From positions 124,001-188,000 of the forward strand of contig CALCDJ010000078.1 of the NCBI GenBank assembly GCA_937900135.1: 64,000 bases of DNA. The letters run 5' to 3'. The stretch is from an uncultured Blautia sp. Lineage in GTDB: Bacteria; Bacillota; Clostridia; Lachnospirales; Lachnospiraceae. This document shows positions 43,429-52,090 of the stretch, piece after piece. Made by a program: the position numbers and the translations under genes. Within the stretch, counting starts at the first letter, position 1. Every line of letters begins with the position of its first letter. The notes below the pieces were generated by a model, which had not been told where the DNA came from, made no database searches, and was given only the letters and a program-made list of their open reading frames with translations.

Positions 43429-44642
43429 AAAGGCCTCCTGCTGCCGCACTGAGGGCAAAAATTTCCCGTATTCACAGAACCACAGCTGCATGTCCAGACT
43501 GCAGGCGCCGGTTTTTTATTTCCACAGGAAGGACAGAAATTCCCCGTATTCACAGAACCGCAGCTGCATGTCCAGGACTGCGTCGTCTCCTGTACAGGCT
43601 TCTGTACAGATTTCTGTACTGCTTCCCTCTGGTTGTTTCCCATGGCATACAAAGCCTGAACATCCACACCTCCGGTGGCAGAAGCCATCCCCATTCCTGC
43701 AAAAGCCATAGCCGGACCGGCATTGGGATTGGCTGCCGCTGCTTTCATGGCATCTGCCTGTGCTCCGGTCATATGAGCTGCTGCCATAAGAGGATTCCGA
43801 AATGCTGCATTTCTCTGAAGTTCCTTCAGCATTGCTTCATCCTCCTCTGACGCCTTGACACTGGAAATTCCAAGAGAAACGATCTGAATTCCCCGAAGGG
43901 CGCCCCATTTTTCACTTAACAGTTTATTCAATACACCAGCCAGTTCTGCCGTATGTCCCGGCAGCGCACTGTAACGAATCCCCATCTCTGAAATCATGGC
44001 AAAGGCCGGCTGCAGCGCTGTCATCAATTCACTTTTCAGCTGACCGTCCAATTCTTCTCTTAAAAAATCCTCCTGGATATTTCCACACACATTTGTATAA
44101 AAAAGTACAGGATTGGTAATACGATAGCTATATTCCCCAAAGCACTTAATGGAAATATCCATATCCAGTCCAATGTTGGAATCCACTACCCTGAATGGAA
44201 CCGGGTTGGGAGTTCCGTATTTATTCCCCATTAGTTCTCTGGTATTGACATAATAGATTCTCTGATCCCTGGCAGCCTCTCCCCCAAAGGTAAAGCGTTC
44301 TCCGATCCAATCCAGCATCCCGGAAAGTCCTTCTGTCAGGTCTCCGCCCAAAACGGAAGGTTCTGTTTTTGCATCATACACATATTCCCCAGGTTCTGCG
44401 CAGACCTCCACCACGCTTCCCTGTTCCACGATCAGCATACACTGTCCTTCATTTACCGTAAGTACAGAACCATCGGTAATGATATTCTCTGTTCCTCTGG
44501 TATTGGATGAGCGCCTGGTGGTCTTCTTCTTTCCTTTTGTTACCAGTACCTCTGCTTCCATAGCCTCACAATAAAAAAACTCTTTCCACTGGTCAGCCAG
44601 AACACCTCCGGCAGCACCAGTCAATGCCTTAATCAGTCCCAT
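43425..44642 (-). CDS. SPFH-domain protein with two C-terminal zinc ribbons, YdjI-like
   Basis: The 405-residue protein has an SPFH/virion-core-like domain (about 30-275): YDAKTEPSVLGGDL, the NTRELMGNKYGTPNPVPF block, and IQVVSLGISSVKASEEDE-like sequence near 260. A Met/Ala-rich low-complexity region follows (about 290-345). Two copies of a zinc ribbon, WTCSCGSVNTGNFCP, end the protein. It is likely a membrane-associated scaffold. In B. subtilis the homologue YdjI acts with YdjG and YdjH and recruits PspA; no pspA is in this cluster. Confidence 0.82.
   Translation of the reverse strand: MGLIKALTGAAGGVLADQWKEFFYCEAMEAEVLVTKGKKKTTRRSSNTRGTENIITDGSVLTVNEGQCMLIVEQGSVVEVCAEPGEYVYDAKTEPSVLGGDLTEGLSGMLDWIGERFTFGGEAARDQRIYYVNTRELMGNKYGTPNPVPFRVVDSNIGLDMDISIKCFGEYSYRITNPVLFYTNVCGNIQEDFLREELDGQLKSELMTALQPAFAMISEMGIRYSALPGHTAELAGVLNKLLSEKWGALRGIQIVSLGISSVKASEEDEAMLKELQRNAAFRNPLMAAAHMTGAQADAMKAAAANPNAGPAMAFAGMGMASATGGVDVQALYAMGNNQREAVQKSVQKPVQETTQSWTCSCGSVNTGNFCPSCGNKKPAPAVWTCSCGSVNTGNFCPQCGSRRPL
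43452..43578 (-). repeat. Tandem duplication of a zinc-ribbon coding unit
   Basis: Two near-identical stretches of about 49 bases (43452-43500 and 43530-43578) are offset by 78 bases, i.e. 26 codons, inside the YdjI-like gene. They encode the same CSCGSVNTGNFCP motif with few differences, which points to a recent duplication. Confidence 0.8.
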
Positions 44643-44757
44643 ATGATTCCTCCTGCCGTCTGAGCCCCAAGTTATTTGCTTCCCCCTGGATCACAGACAT
44701 TTCTTTTTATTTTATCTGTTTTTTTCTAAAAAAACAATAAAAACACCGGGAAATGAC

Positions 44758-45366
44758 TTAAATCTCCTCCAAAATACCTGTTTCATTGTATCCCTCAAAC
44801 TGCGCTTCTATTTTTCCCAGTATTTCCGCATACTGACAGAATGCCTCTGCCAGCTCCTTTCGGTGCTCCGGCATTTTTTTGTAGCAGACACGGTGCTCCA
44901 TACTTGCCCAGAGATCCATAGTCATGGTGCGAAACTGAATCTCCACGGGAAAATATTCCATAGTATCCAGATAATATACAGGAACAGCAAGAATCATATG
45001 ATAACTGCGATATCCGTTGACCTTGGGATTTTTGATATAATCCTTTTCTTTTATTACGATCAGTTCGCTTTGGCGTCTCAATGCATTTACCAAATTGTAA
45101 ATATCATCAATAAAATAGCAGATTACCCGAATCCCTTCAATATCCTTCAGATAATCCTTTGCATTCTGAACACTGTCCGAATGACCCATTTTTTCCAGTT
45201 TCTTTTCGATGCTCCTTTTGGATTTCGTACGATACAGGATGTTGTGAATCGGGGAAACAGTAGTTTTACAGTAAAGGTTTTTATTCAGGGTATCCAGCCT
45301 GGTACGCATCATCTGTCCTGCACTTTCGTATGGCTGGATCAGATCATGATATTGTTCATTTGTCAT
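44758..45366 (-). CDS. Small alarmone synthetase (RelA/SpoT synthetase domain only)
   Basis: The 202-residue protein has the ppGpp synthetase domain without hydrolase or ACT/TGS parts. Diagnostic blocks are DIEGIRVICYFIDDIY (about 75-90), NGYRSYHMILAVPVY with the G-loop tyrosine, and VEIQFRTMTMDLWASMEH with the catalytic Glu. It makes (p)ppGpp from GTP/GDP and ATP. It may be RelQ-like or RelP-like; I cannot decide. It is monocistronic and divergent from an unknown gene. Confidence 0.92.
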   Translation of the reverse strand: MTNEQYHDLIQPYESAGQMMRTRLDTLNKNLYCKTTVSPIHNILYRTKSKRSIEKKLEKMGHSDSVQNAKDYLKDIEGIRVICYFIDDIYNLVNALRRQSELIVIKEKDYIKNPKVNGYRSYHMILAVPVYYLDTMEYFPVEIQFRTMTMDLWASMEHRVCYKKMPEHRKELAEAFCQYAEILGKIEAQFEGYNETGILEEI

Positions 45367-45588
45367 AAAGAACCCCCTTTATGTTTTCATTCTCTGTCAG
45401 AATACCAGAAAAATATGTGTATTTTGTAAGGAATCCCTGATTTTTTTCTTCCCTGTTTCTTAATTTTTTCTAAACACTTCCTGACAAAAGAGGGCGTTTC
45501 TCCGCTTTTTTCTTGCAATTTTGCATACCGGGATTTATAATCAAAACAGATATCATCAAAGAATACCATGATAAGGAGAGAGACAGAT

Positions 45589-46110
45589 ATGAACCAGGAA
45601 TTATACAATGAAGCCGTACGTTCCAACGTGTTGTCCAAAGACTTGATCAGCCATCTGTTGGAGAGTATGGAATACAGCAGTATTTCTTTTATCAACTGGA
45701 CCATTGAGGTTTTGAAGATCATCCGTACACGTCTGGAACGGGGTGACCGAATCACAGATGAAGTATCCCATATTACCTACACACTGGATACCTTCCACCA
45801 GTTTGTCAGAGAGAACTTTTCTCCTTATATCGAAAGTGAAGTTTTTTCTGATACAGGAAAAGGTGAAAAGGTGTATTTTTCCCTGGAAGCCTGCGAAGAC
45901 GGTTATAACCTTCTGATGACCAATTCTTCCAAGAATAAAACGTATGAATGGATTTCCAGCTTAAGTGAACGTTTCTCCCTGGTACAGATGATCACCACGG
46001 GAATTGTCTATATCAAAGATGTGAAATCCAATACATATCAGCCCTTCATCTCCGAACACGGCAAATACTGCCGCTATAACAAAGAGACCGGACATATTGT
46101 GGAGGTCTGA
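45589..46110 (+). CDS. Uncharacterised 173-residue protein
   Basis: I do not recognise this family. The protein is soluble, acidic, without signal peptide or membrane helix. It has a probable helical N-terminal half (SKDLISHLLESMEYSSISF, EVLKIIRTRLERGDRITDE) and a mixed C-terminus (FSLEACEDGYNLLMTNSS, WISSLSERFSL). The start follows AAGGAGAGAG. It is divergent from the alarmone synthetase across about 220 bases and ends at a terminator, so it is likely transcribed alone. Confidence 0.72.
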   Translation: MNQELYNEAVRSNVLSKDLISHLLESMEYSSISFINWTIEVLKIIRTRLERGDRITDEVSHITYTLDTFHQFVRENFSPYIESEVFSDTGKGEKVYFSLEACEDGYNLLMTNSSKNKTYEWISSLSERFSLVQMITTGIVYIKDVKSNTYQPFISEHGKYCRYNKETGHIVEV

Positions 46111-46136
46111 GTTTTCACATACGGACTCTGAAAGAC

Positions 46137-46176
46137 AAAGGGAAAGCCAGCAATTTTCTGACTTTCCCTTTTTTTA
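46137..46176. terminator. Terminator between the unknown gene and the GH3 gene
   Basis: AAGGGAAAG-type arms (46137-46150 and 46158-46171) form a stem followed by TTTTTTT. The two genes converge here. Confidence 0.82.
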
Positions 46177-48270
46177 ATTCTTTTCGTAAAAAATTTCCAC
46201 CGGTGTCTTTCCCGTCAGTTCCCGGCTTCTCTCATCTGGCTGGGAACAGCCTGCATAAAACAGAAAGTTTCTTCCCTCTTCTCTTTGGTTTCCCTTATCA
46301 TCCACAATTTCAAACGCCTGTGAAGGAATCCGAATCTCTATCTGTTTCTTTTCTCCTGCCCCAAGACTGATCCTGGAAAATCCACAAAGAACCGGATTTC
46401 TCGGTGCAAAAGAAGAATCCATGTTTTTCACATAAACCTGAAGCACCTCTTCCGTCTCTCTGCTGCCCCGGTTTTCTACCTCCGAAAAGAGAACTCTCTG
46501 TCCTTCTTTTTCTTCGATTCTGGCTGAAAGGACATGGACATCCCCGTAAGTCAGACCATAGCCAAAGGGATACTGCGCCTTATGTTCCATATACCGGTAG
46601 GTTCTTCCCTCCATGGAGTAATCGGTAAATTCCGGAAGTTCTTCCAGAGATTCATAGAAAGTAACCGGAAGTTTTCCAGATGGAGAAACTTCTCCAAACA
46701 AAATTCTGGCAGCCCCATGACCGCCCTGCGCTCCTGGATACCACAATTGAAGAATGGCATCAAAATGCTCTGCGGCATAACTCAGATCAATATCACTTCC
46801 TGCCATAAGACAAAGTACCACCGGCTTATGGGTCTTTGCCAGAACCTCCATCAGCTCTCTCTGCACCTTTGGAAGCTGAAGATCCACTTTGTCTCCAGAT
46901 GCATAGCTGTTTCCCGTGTCTCCTTCTTCCCCTTCCATTGTTTCATCAAGTCCAAGACATAAGATAACCACATCACTCTGCTCTGCCACAATTTTTGCCT
47001 CAGAAAGTCGATCCATAGGATATGCCAGCGCCTCTGTCCGATCCTGGAAAAGTTCACAGCCCACAGAAGTCAATACCCGCACTTCATCTCCCAGGTAATC
47101 CATAATTCCTTCCTGAATAGTCACATACCGGGATGCTGTTCCGTGATAATTTCCCGTAAGCGCCACACGGCTGTTGGCATTTGGTCCAATGATACCCACT
47201 GTTCTTAGGTTCTCCTTCTTTAATGGAAGAATTCCATTGTTTTTCAGAAGAACCATTCCCTTCTCTGCCGCCTTTTGGGAAAGTTTCAAATGTGAAGGCG
47301 CTTCTACGGTTTCATAGGAAATCGTATCAAATTCACTTGCTTCAAACATTCCAAGGAGATATCTGGTGGTAAACAGACGTACCACTGCTTCTGTAATGGT
47401 ATCCTCCTGGATCAGTCCGTCCCTGCATGCCTTTTGTACATGGAGATAAGTATTGCCACAGTTTAAATCACATCCGTTGTTCACTGCCAAAGCCGCTGAT
47501 TCCTTGGGCGTTGCCGTAAGCATATGATTTTCGTGGAAATCACGGATTGCCCAGCAGTCGGATACAAAATGCCCCTGAAATCCCCAGTCTTCCCTGAGGA
47601 TCTTCTGCAGTGTGGGACTGGCGCAGCTGGCCTCCCCATTTACCCGGTTGTAAGCGCCCATAACAGCTTCCACCCCGGCTTCTTCTACCAGCGCCCGAAA
47701 GGCTGGCAGATAGGTTTCGTGAAGATCCTTCTGATTTACCTGCGCGTCAAATTCATGGCGCAGATCCTCCGGGCCGGAATGAACAGCAAAATGTTTGGCA
47801 CAGGCCGCTGCCCGCATAGTCTCTCCATGACCCTGAAGTCCTTTTACATAAGCCACACCCAGGCGGCTGGTGAGATAGGGGTCTTCTCCATAGGTTTCAT
47901 GTCCTCGTCCCCAACGGGGATCACGGAAAATATTCACATTCGGTCCCCAGAAGGTCAGCCCTTTATAAATGTCCCGATCCCCTGCTTTTGTATACGCATT
48001 GTATTTGGCTCTTCCCTCTGTGGCAATTACTTCTGCCACTTCCTCCAGAAGCTGTGGGTCAAAGGTTGCCCCCAGTGCTATGGCCTGAGGAAAGATGGTT
48101 GCCTGTCCGGCTCTGGCCACTCCGTGTAGGCTTTCGTTCCACCAATTATAGGCAGGGATTCCCAGCCTTTCGATTGCCGGTGCATTGTAACGCATCTGGC
48201 TTGTCTTCTCTTCAAGAGTCATCTGTGAAGTGAGTATTTCTGCTTTTTTTCTTGCTTCTTCTCTTGTCAT
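46174..48270 (-). CDS. Glycoside hydrolase family 3 (beta-glucosidase/beta-xylosidase type)
   Basis: The 698-residue GH3 enzyme has the (alpha/beta)8 domain with YNWWNESLHGVARAG and KHFAVHSGPEDLRHEFD. The nucleophile Asp is in GHFVSDCWAIRDFH, a SDC version seen in beta-xylosidases. The second domain (KGMVLLKNNGILPLKK) and a fibronectin-like C-terminal domain (RYMEHKAQYPFGYGLTY) complete the family layout. There is no signal peptide, so it cleaves imported oligosaccharides. The ATG at 48270 follows AAAGGAGACC. It is divergent from an AraC regulator. Confidence 0.92.
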   Translation of the reverse strand: MTREEARKKAEILTSQMTLEEKTSQMRYNAPAIERLGIPAYNWWNESLHGVARAGQATIFPQAIALGATFDPQLLEEVAEVIATEGRAKYNAYTKAGDRDIYKGLTFWGPNVNIFRDPRWGRGHETYGEDPYLTSRLGVAYVKGLQGHGETMRAAACAKHFAVHSGPEDLRHEFDAQVNQKDLHETYLPAFRALVEEAGVEAVMGAYNRVNGEASCASPTLQKILREDWGFQGHFVSDCWAIRDFHENHMLTATPKESAALAVNNGCDLNCGNTYLHVQKACRDGLIQEDTITEAVVRLFTTRYLLGMFEASEFDTISYETVEAPSHLKLSQKAAEKGMVLLKNNGILPLKKENLRTVGIIGPNANSRVALTGNYHGTASRYVTIQEGIMDYLGDEVRVLTSVGCELFQDRTEALAYPMDRLSEAKIVAEQSDVVILCLGLDETMEGEEGDTGNSYASGDKVDLQLPKVQRELMEVLAKTHKPVVLCLMAGSDIDLSYAAEHFDAILQLWYPGAQGGHGAARILFGEVSPSGKLPVTFYESLEELPEFTDYSMEGRTYRYMEHKAQYPFGYGLTYGDVHVLSARIEEKEGQRVLFSEVENRGSRETEEVLQVYVKNMDSSFAPRNPVLCGFSRISLGAGEKKQIEIRIPSQAFEIVDDKGNQREEGRNFLFYAGCSQPDERSRELTGKTPVEIFYEKN

Positions 48271-48450
48271 GTGGTCTCCTTTCACCTGATCTGCTTTCTT
48301 TTCTCATATTTACAAGCATACCAGATTTCCAGGATATTCTCTTTGTAATTCTTGTGCTTTTATTCTCAATTCTTGCTTTCTTTTCCCCCTCTTTTTATGG
48401 TAAAATAAGAGTATCTGATATGGAAATACATTTGCAAAAGGGGGGATTCC

Positions 48451-49305
48451 ATGATCGAACATCTCAAAGGCATCCACGAAACCGTCCAGTACCAGAAAGA
48501 CAGACAGGTACTTCTTCATCAGAATCAGGAAGCAGAAAATTACCCGCCCCACTGGCATCTTCCCTTTGAGCTGATCATGCCTACCCAAAACGGCTATCAT
48601 GTTACCTGCGGCAGGGAAGAGTTTTTTCTGGAAGAAACCGATATTCTTCTTATCTGTCCCGGTGTGATTCATGAACTTTATGCACCGGAAAAGGGCTCCC
48701 GGCTCATCTTTCAGGCCAAGCTCTCTTCCTCTGAATCCAGGGAGCTGAATCTCCTTTCTTCCCTGTTGTCCCCGGCTGTCCACATTACCAGAAGAGAGCA
48801 GCCTGGGATTTATGAGCAGCTTTATTCGCTCCTTCTGTGCCTTCGGGAAGAATGTACCAGTTCCAGGTCCTACAGCGGAACCTTCGCCTATGCCTGTTTT
48901 CTTCAGATTCTTGGCGTTCTTGGACGAAACTATGGAGAACTGCTTCTCAGAAATTTCTCAGAAACTCAAAATAACCCAAAGGAATACATGGAGAAATTCC
49001 TTTGGGTTACCAATTATATCTGTGAACATTTCAAAGAAGCGCTGGCCCTGGAAGAAATCGCTGCAATGGCAGGCTTCAGTAAATATCACTTTTCCAGACT
49101 GTTTCATCAGTATACCGGAACCACCTTTTACAAATACCTGAACCAGCGGCGCATCGCCCATGCCAGAGCTTTGCTTCTGAATCCCGATCTCACAGTTACT
49201 GAGGTGGCATTGCAATCGGGCTTTCCCAGCATCTCTTCCTTTCTGCGTATGTTCCGCCTTCTGAACGGATGTACCCCCACTGAATACCGGAAACTTTACC
49301 GGTAA
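48451..49305 (+). CDS. AraC family transcriptional regulator
   Basis: The 284-residue protein has a cupin-like sensor domain (about 20-150; HWHLPFELIMPTQNG) and a C-terminal double helix-turn-helix (about 185-284) with LEEIAAMAGFSKYHFSRLF and ITEVA-like VTEVALQSGFPSISSFLRMF. It is divergent from the GH3 gene with a 180-base gap, so it probably senses a sugar and activates that gene. The N-terminal His/Glu pattern is typical of sugar-binding AraC cupins. Confidence 0.9.
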   Translation: MIEHLKGIHETVQYQKDRQVLLHQNQEAENYPPHWHLPFELIMPTQNGYHVTCGREEFFLEETDILLICPGVIHELYAPEKGSRLIFQAKLSSSESRELNLLSSLLSPAVHITRREQPGIYEQLYSLLLCLREECTSSRSYSGTFAYACFLQILGVLGRNYGELLLRNFSETQNNPKEYMEKFLWVTNYICEHFKEALALEEIAAMAGFSKYHFSRLFHQYTGTTFYKYLNQRRIAHARALLLNPDLTVTEVALQSGFPSISSFLRMFRLLNGCTPTEYRKLYR

Positions 49306-49335
49306 CAGCCTGTACATGCTTCTTGCCTGAAACAC

Positions 49336-50580
49336 TTAGGAGAGCTTATGAATAAACAGGCCACTCCGAAGTTTCGGTTCAAACCAGGTGGATTTTGGCG
49401 GCATTTTAAGCCCTGCATCCGCAATGTTCATCAGTTCTTCCATGGATACCGGATACATTGCGAAGACAACACCCTTTGTCTGGTCTGCGATTTCTGCAAG
49501 CTCCCGGAGCTTGTGAGTTCCGCCCCAAAAAGAGACGCGCCCATCTGTTCTTGGATTCTGAATTCCAAGAACCGGAGACAAAATCTTATTTTGAAGAAGA
49601 GAGACGTCTAACTGCCCTACCGGGTCCTGCTTCTCATAAATATCCGGCCAGGCAGTAAGCAGATACCACTCTCCGCCCACATACATTCCCATGGAATGTC
49701 TTTCTACCGGCTTACAGGGAAAACCTGGCATGAACATCAGTTCATAGTTAAACTTCAGGCTGGCAAGAAACGCGCGTTCCTCAAGTCCATTCAGATCCTG
49801 CACAATTCTGTGATAGGGAAGAATGGTCAGCTGGTCATGGGGAAAGACCACGGACAGGAAGAAATTAAACGCTTCTTTTCCGGTATAATCAGGATGAGCT
49901 TCCCGCCGTTTTTGGGCAACCCTGACCGCTGAAGCTGCCCGATGATGTCCGTCTGCAATATAAAGAGAAGAAATGCCTGTAAATGCTTCCCGGATTTTTT
50001 CTATGGGCTCTTCCTGGTCAATTACCCAGACCCGATGAAGGATTCCTTCCTCTGAAGCAAAATCATACACAGCAGAGTGGGTTTCCTTCCACTGTTCCAT
50101 CAGAGTTAAAAGTTCCGGGGGATATTCAGCAGCCAGATAAATAGGGCCTGTATTGGCATCACAGCAGTCCACATGACGTATCCGGTCCTGTTCCTTCTCT
50201 TCTCTTGTATCCTCGTGGATCTTGATTACATGATTGAGATAATCATCTACGGAACTCACCCCTACGATTCCCGTCTGGGTCTTGTTCTTTCTGGTGAGTT
50301 CATAGAGATAATAACAGGGGATTTGATCCTGAACCAGAATGCCCTCCTGTTCCATGCGGCGAAGGTTTTCTCTGGCCTTCTCATAAACCTGGGGACTATA
50401 AGGGTCTGTTTCTTCTGAAAGATCAATCTCTGCCCGGTCCACATGGAGAAACGAACAGGGATTTTCTTTTCCGATTGCGGCCGCCTCTTCCCGGCTGACT
50501 ACATCATAGGGAAGGGCTGCCACCTGCTCCGCTTTTTCCGGAACAGGACGCAGTGCTCGAAATGTCTGGAATACTGCCAT
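49336..50580 (-). CDS. DUF1015 domain protein
   Basis: The protein of about 414 residues matches DUF1015 along its full length, with the marker blocks PYDVVSREEA, SFLHVDRAEIDL, DANTGPIY, YIADGHHRAASAV and SFWGGTHKLREL near the end. Family function is unproven; in other Clostridia it often neighbours serine biosynthesis genes. Here it is divergent from ygeX, 240 bases away. The ATG at 50580 follows AAAGGAGTC. Confidence 0.88.
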   Translation of the reverse strand: MAVFQTFRALRPVPEKAEQVAALPYDVVSREEAAAIGKENPCSFLHVDRAEIDLSEETDPYSPQVYEKARENLRRMEQEGILVQDQIPCYYLYELTRKNKTQTGIVGVSSVDDYLNHVIKIHEDTREEKEQDRIRHVDCCDANTGPIYLAAEYPPELLTLMEQWKETHSAVYDFASEEGILHRVWVIDQEEPIEKIREAFTGISSLYIADGHHRAASAVRVAQKRREAHPDYTGKEAFNFFLSVVFPHDQLTILPYHRIVQDLNGLEERAFLASLKFNYELMFMPGFPCKPVERHSMGMYVGGEWYLLTAWPDIYEKQDPVGQLDVSLLQNKILSPVLGIQNPRTDGRVSFWGGTHKLRELAEIADQTKGVVFAMYPVSMEELMNIADAGLKMPPKSTWFEPKLRSGLFIHKLS

Positions 50581-50734
50581 AATTGACTCCTTTCCTTTAC
50601 TGACCAAAAGGGAGTTTTCCTCTCAGCAAATGTCATATTTCACAAAAAAGATACTCTTATTTTAGCACATTTTTTCCTGTGTTACAACGCACCTAATTTT
50701 TTTTGAAATCCCTAAAAGTTTTTGTATTTTTCTA

Positions 50735-50762
50735 TTGCAAAATCCATTTTTTATGGTATGAT
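50735..50762 (+). promoter_or_regulatory. Promoter of the ygeX-ygeY-ygeW-carbamate kinase operon
   Basis: TTGCAA (50735-50740) and TATGAT (50757-50762) are 16 bases apart. The ygeX ATG is 60 bases downstream, after AAGGAGG. Confidence 0.75.
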
Positions 50763-50821
50763 AGTATTAGAAAGCAAAAGGAAAAAGTCCAAAAAAAAGT
50801 TTTTTGAAGGAGGTTATTCTT

Positions 50822-52051
50822 ATGATCGAAGGACTGAAATGGACCGTCAACGAGGTTCCGAAATCTGATGATAAACATCTGGAACTGATGTCCGTAGAAA
50901 ATGTAAAAAAAGCAAATGAATTCCACAAAAGTTTCCCGCAGTACACGGTAACCCCGTTACAGAAACTTTCCGCCCTTGCAGATTATCTTGGAGTAAAGAA
51001 CATCTACTGCAAAGATGAATCCTATCGTTTCGGATTGAATGCATTTAAGGTGCTTGGCGGTTCCTATGCAATGGGACGTTACATTGCTCAGGAGCTTGGA
51101 CGTGACGTAAGCGAGCTTCCATACAATGTACTGACTTCTGATAAATTAAGAGAAGAATTCGGTCAGGCAACCTTCTTTACTGCAACCGATGGCAATCATG
51201 GACGTGGTGTTGCATGGGCAGCTAACCGTCTTGGCCAGAAAGCAGTGGTTCGTATGCCAAAAGGAACTACAAAAACTCGTTTTGACAACATCGCTAAAGA
51301 AGGCGCTACCGTTACCATCGAAGAAATGAACTATGACGACTGTGTAAGAATGGCCGCTGCAGAAGCTGCTAAGACAGAACACGGCATTATCGTTCAGGAT
51401 ACCGCATGGGACGGATACGAAGAAATCCCTGGCTGGATCATGCAGGGATACGGAACCATGGTAATGGAAGCTGACGAACAGTTACATAAAGACGGCATCG
51501 ACCGCCCTACTCACGTATTTGTTCAGGCTGGCGTTGGTTCCTTAGCCGGCGCTGTTGTTGGATACTTTGCTAACAAATACAAAGAAAATCCTCCGGTTAT
51601 GGTGGTATGTGAAGCCAGCGCAGCTGACTGCCTCTATCGTTCCGCAGATGCCAAAACCGGTAATCTGGTTAATGTAACCGGCGATCTTCAGACAATCATG
51701 GCTGGCCTTGCATGTGGCGAAGGAAATACCATCAGCTGGGATATCCTGAAAAACCACGTAAGCGTCTTCGCTTCCTGTCCAGACTGGATGAGCGCTAAGG
51801 CAACCCGTATTTATGCAAATCCTCTTCCAGGAGACCCTGCAGTGATCTCCGGTGAGTCCGGTTCCATTCCTCTTGGTCTTTGCTACACTGCTCTTCATGA
51901 TGAAGGCGCCGCAGACCTCAAGGAAGCTCTGAAACTGGATGAAAACTCAAACATCCTTGTGATCTCCACAGAAGGTGATACCGACCCGGTTCGCTACCGC
52001 GAGATCGTATGGGATGGTTTATACGGAACCAATGAATCTTTAAGCAAGTAA
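50822..52051 (+). CDS. ygeX: Diaminopropionate ammonia-lyase YgeX
   Basis: The 409-residue PLP enzyme breaks 2,3-diaminopropionate into pyruvate and two ammonia. It has the cofactor Lys76 in RFGLNAFKVLGGSYA, the substrate loop ATDGNHGRGVAWAA and the DTAWDGYEEIPGWIMQGY block. The glycine-rich phosphate loop is around FVQAGVGSLAGAVVGYF. Its downstream neighbours are ygeY and ygeW, the set tied to anaerobic purine and urate breakdown. Arg codons are almost all CGT, and many Gly and Ala codons are GGT/GCT, unlike nearby genes; this suggests high expression. Confidence 0.95.
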   Translation: MIEGLKWTVNEVPKSDDKHLELMSVENVKKANEFHKSFPQYTVTPLQKLSALADYLGVKNIYCKDESYRFGLNAFKVLGGSYAMGRYIAQELGRDVSELPYNVLTSDKLREEFGQATFFTATDGNHGRGVAWAANRLGQKAVVRMPKGTTKTRFDNIAKEGATVTIEEMNYDDCVRMAAAEAAKTEHGIIVQDTAWDGYEEIPGWIMQGYGTMVMEADEQLHKDGIDRPTHVFVQAGVGSLAGAVVGYFANKYKENPPVMVVCEASAADCLYRSADAKTGNLVNVTGDLQTIMAGLACGEGNTISWDILKNHVSVFASCPDWMSAKATRIYANPLPGDPAVISGESGSIPLGLCYTALHDEGAADLKEALKLDENSNILVISTEGDTDPVRYREIVWDGLYGTNESLSK

Positions 52052-52090
52052 TGTAACAACAACTATATAATTTTATGGGAGGACAAAAAA

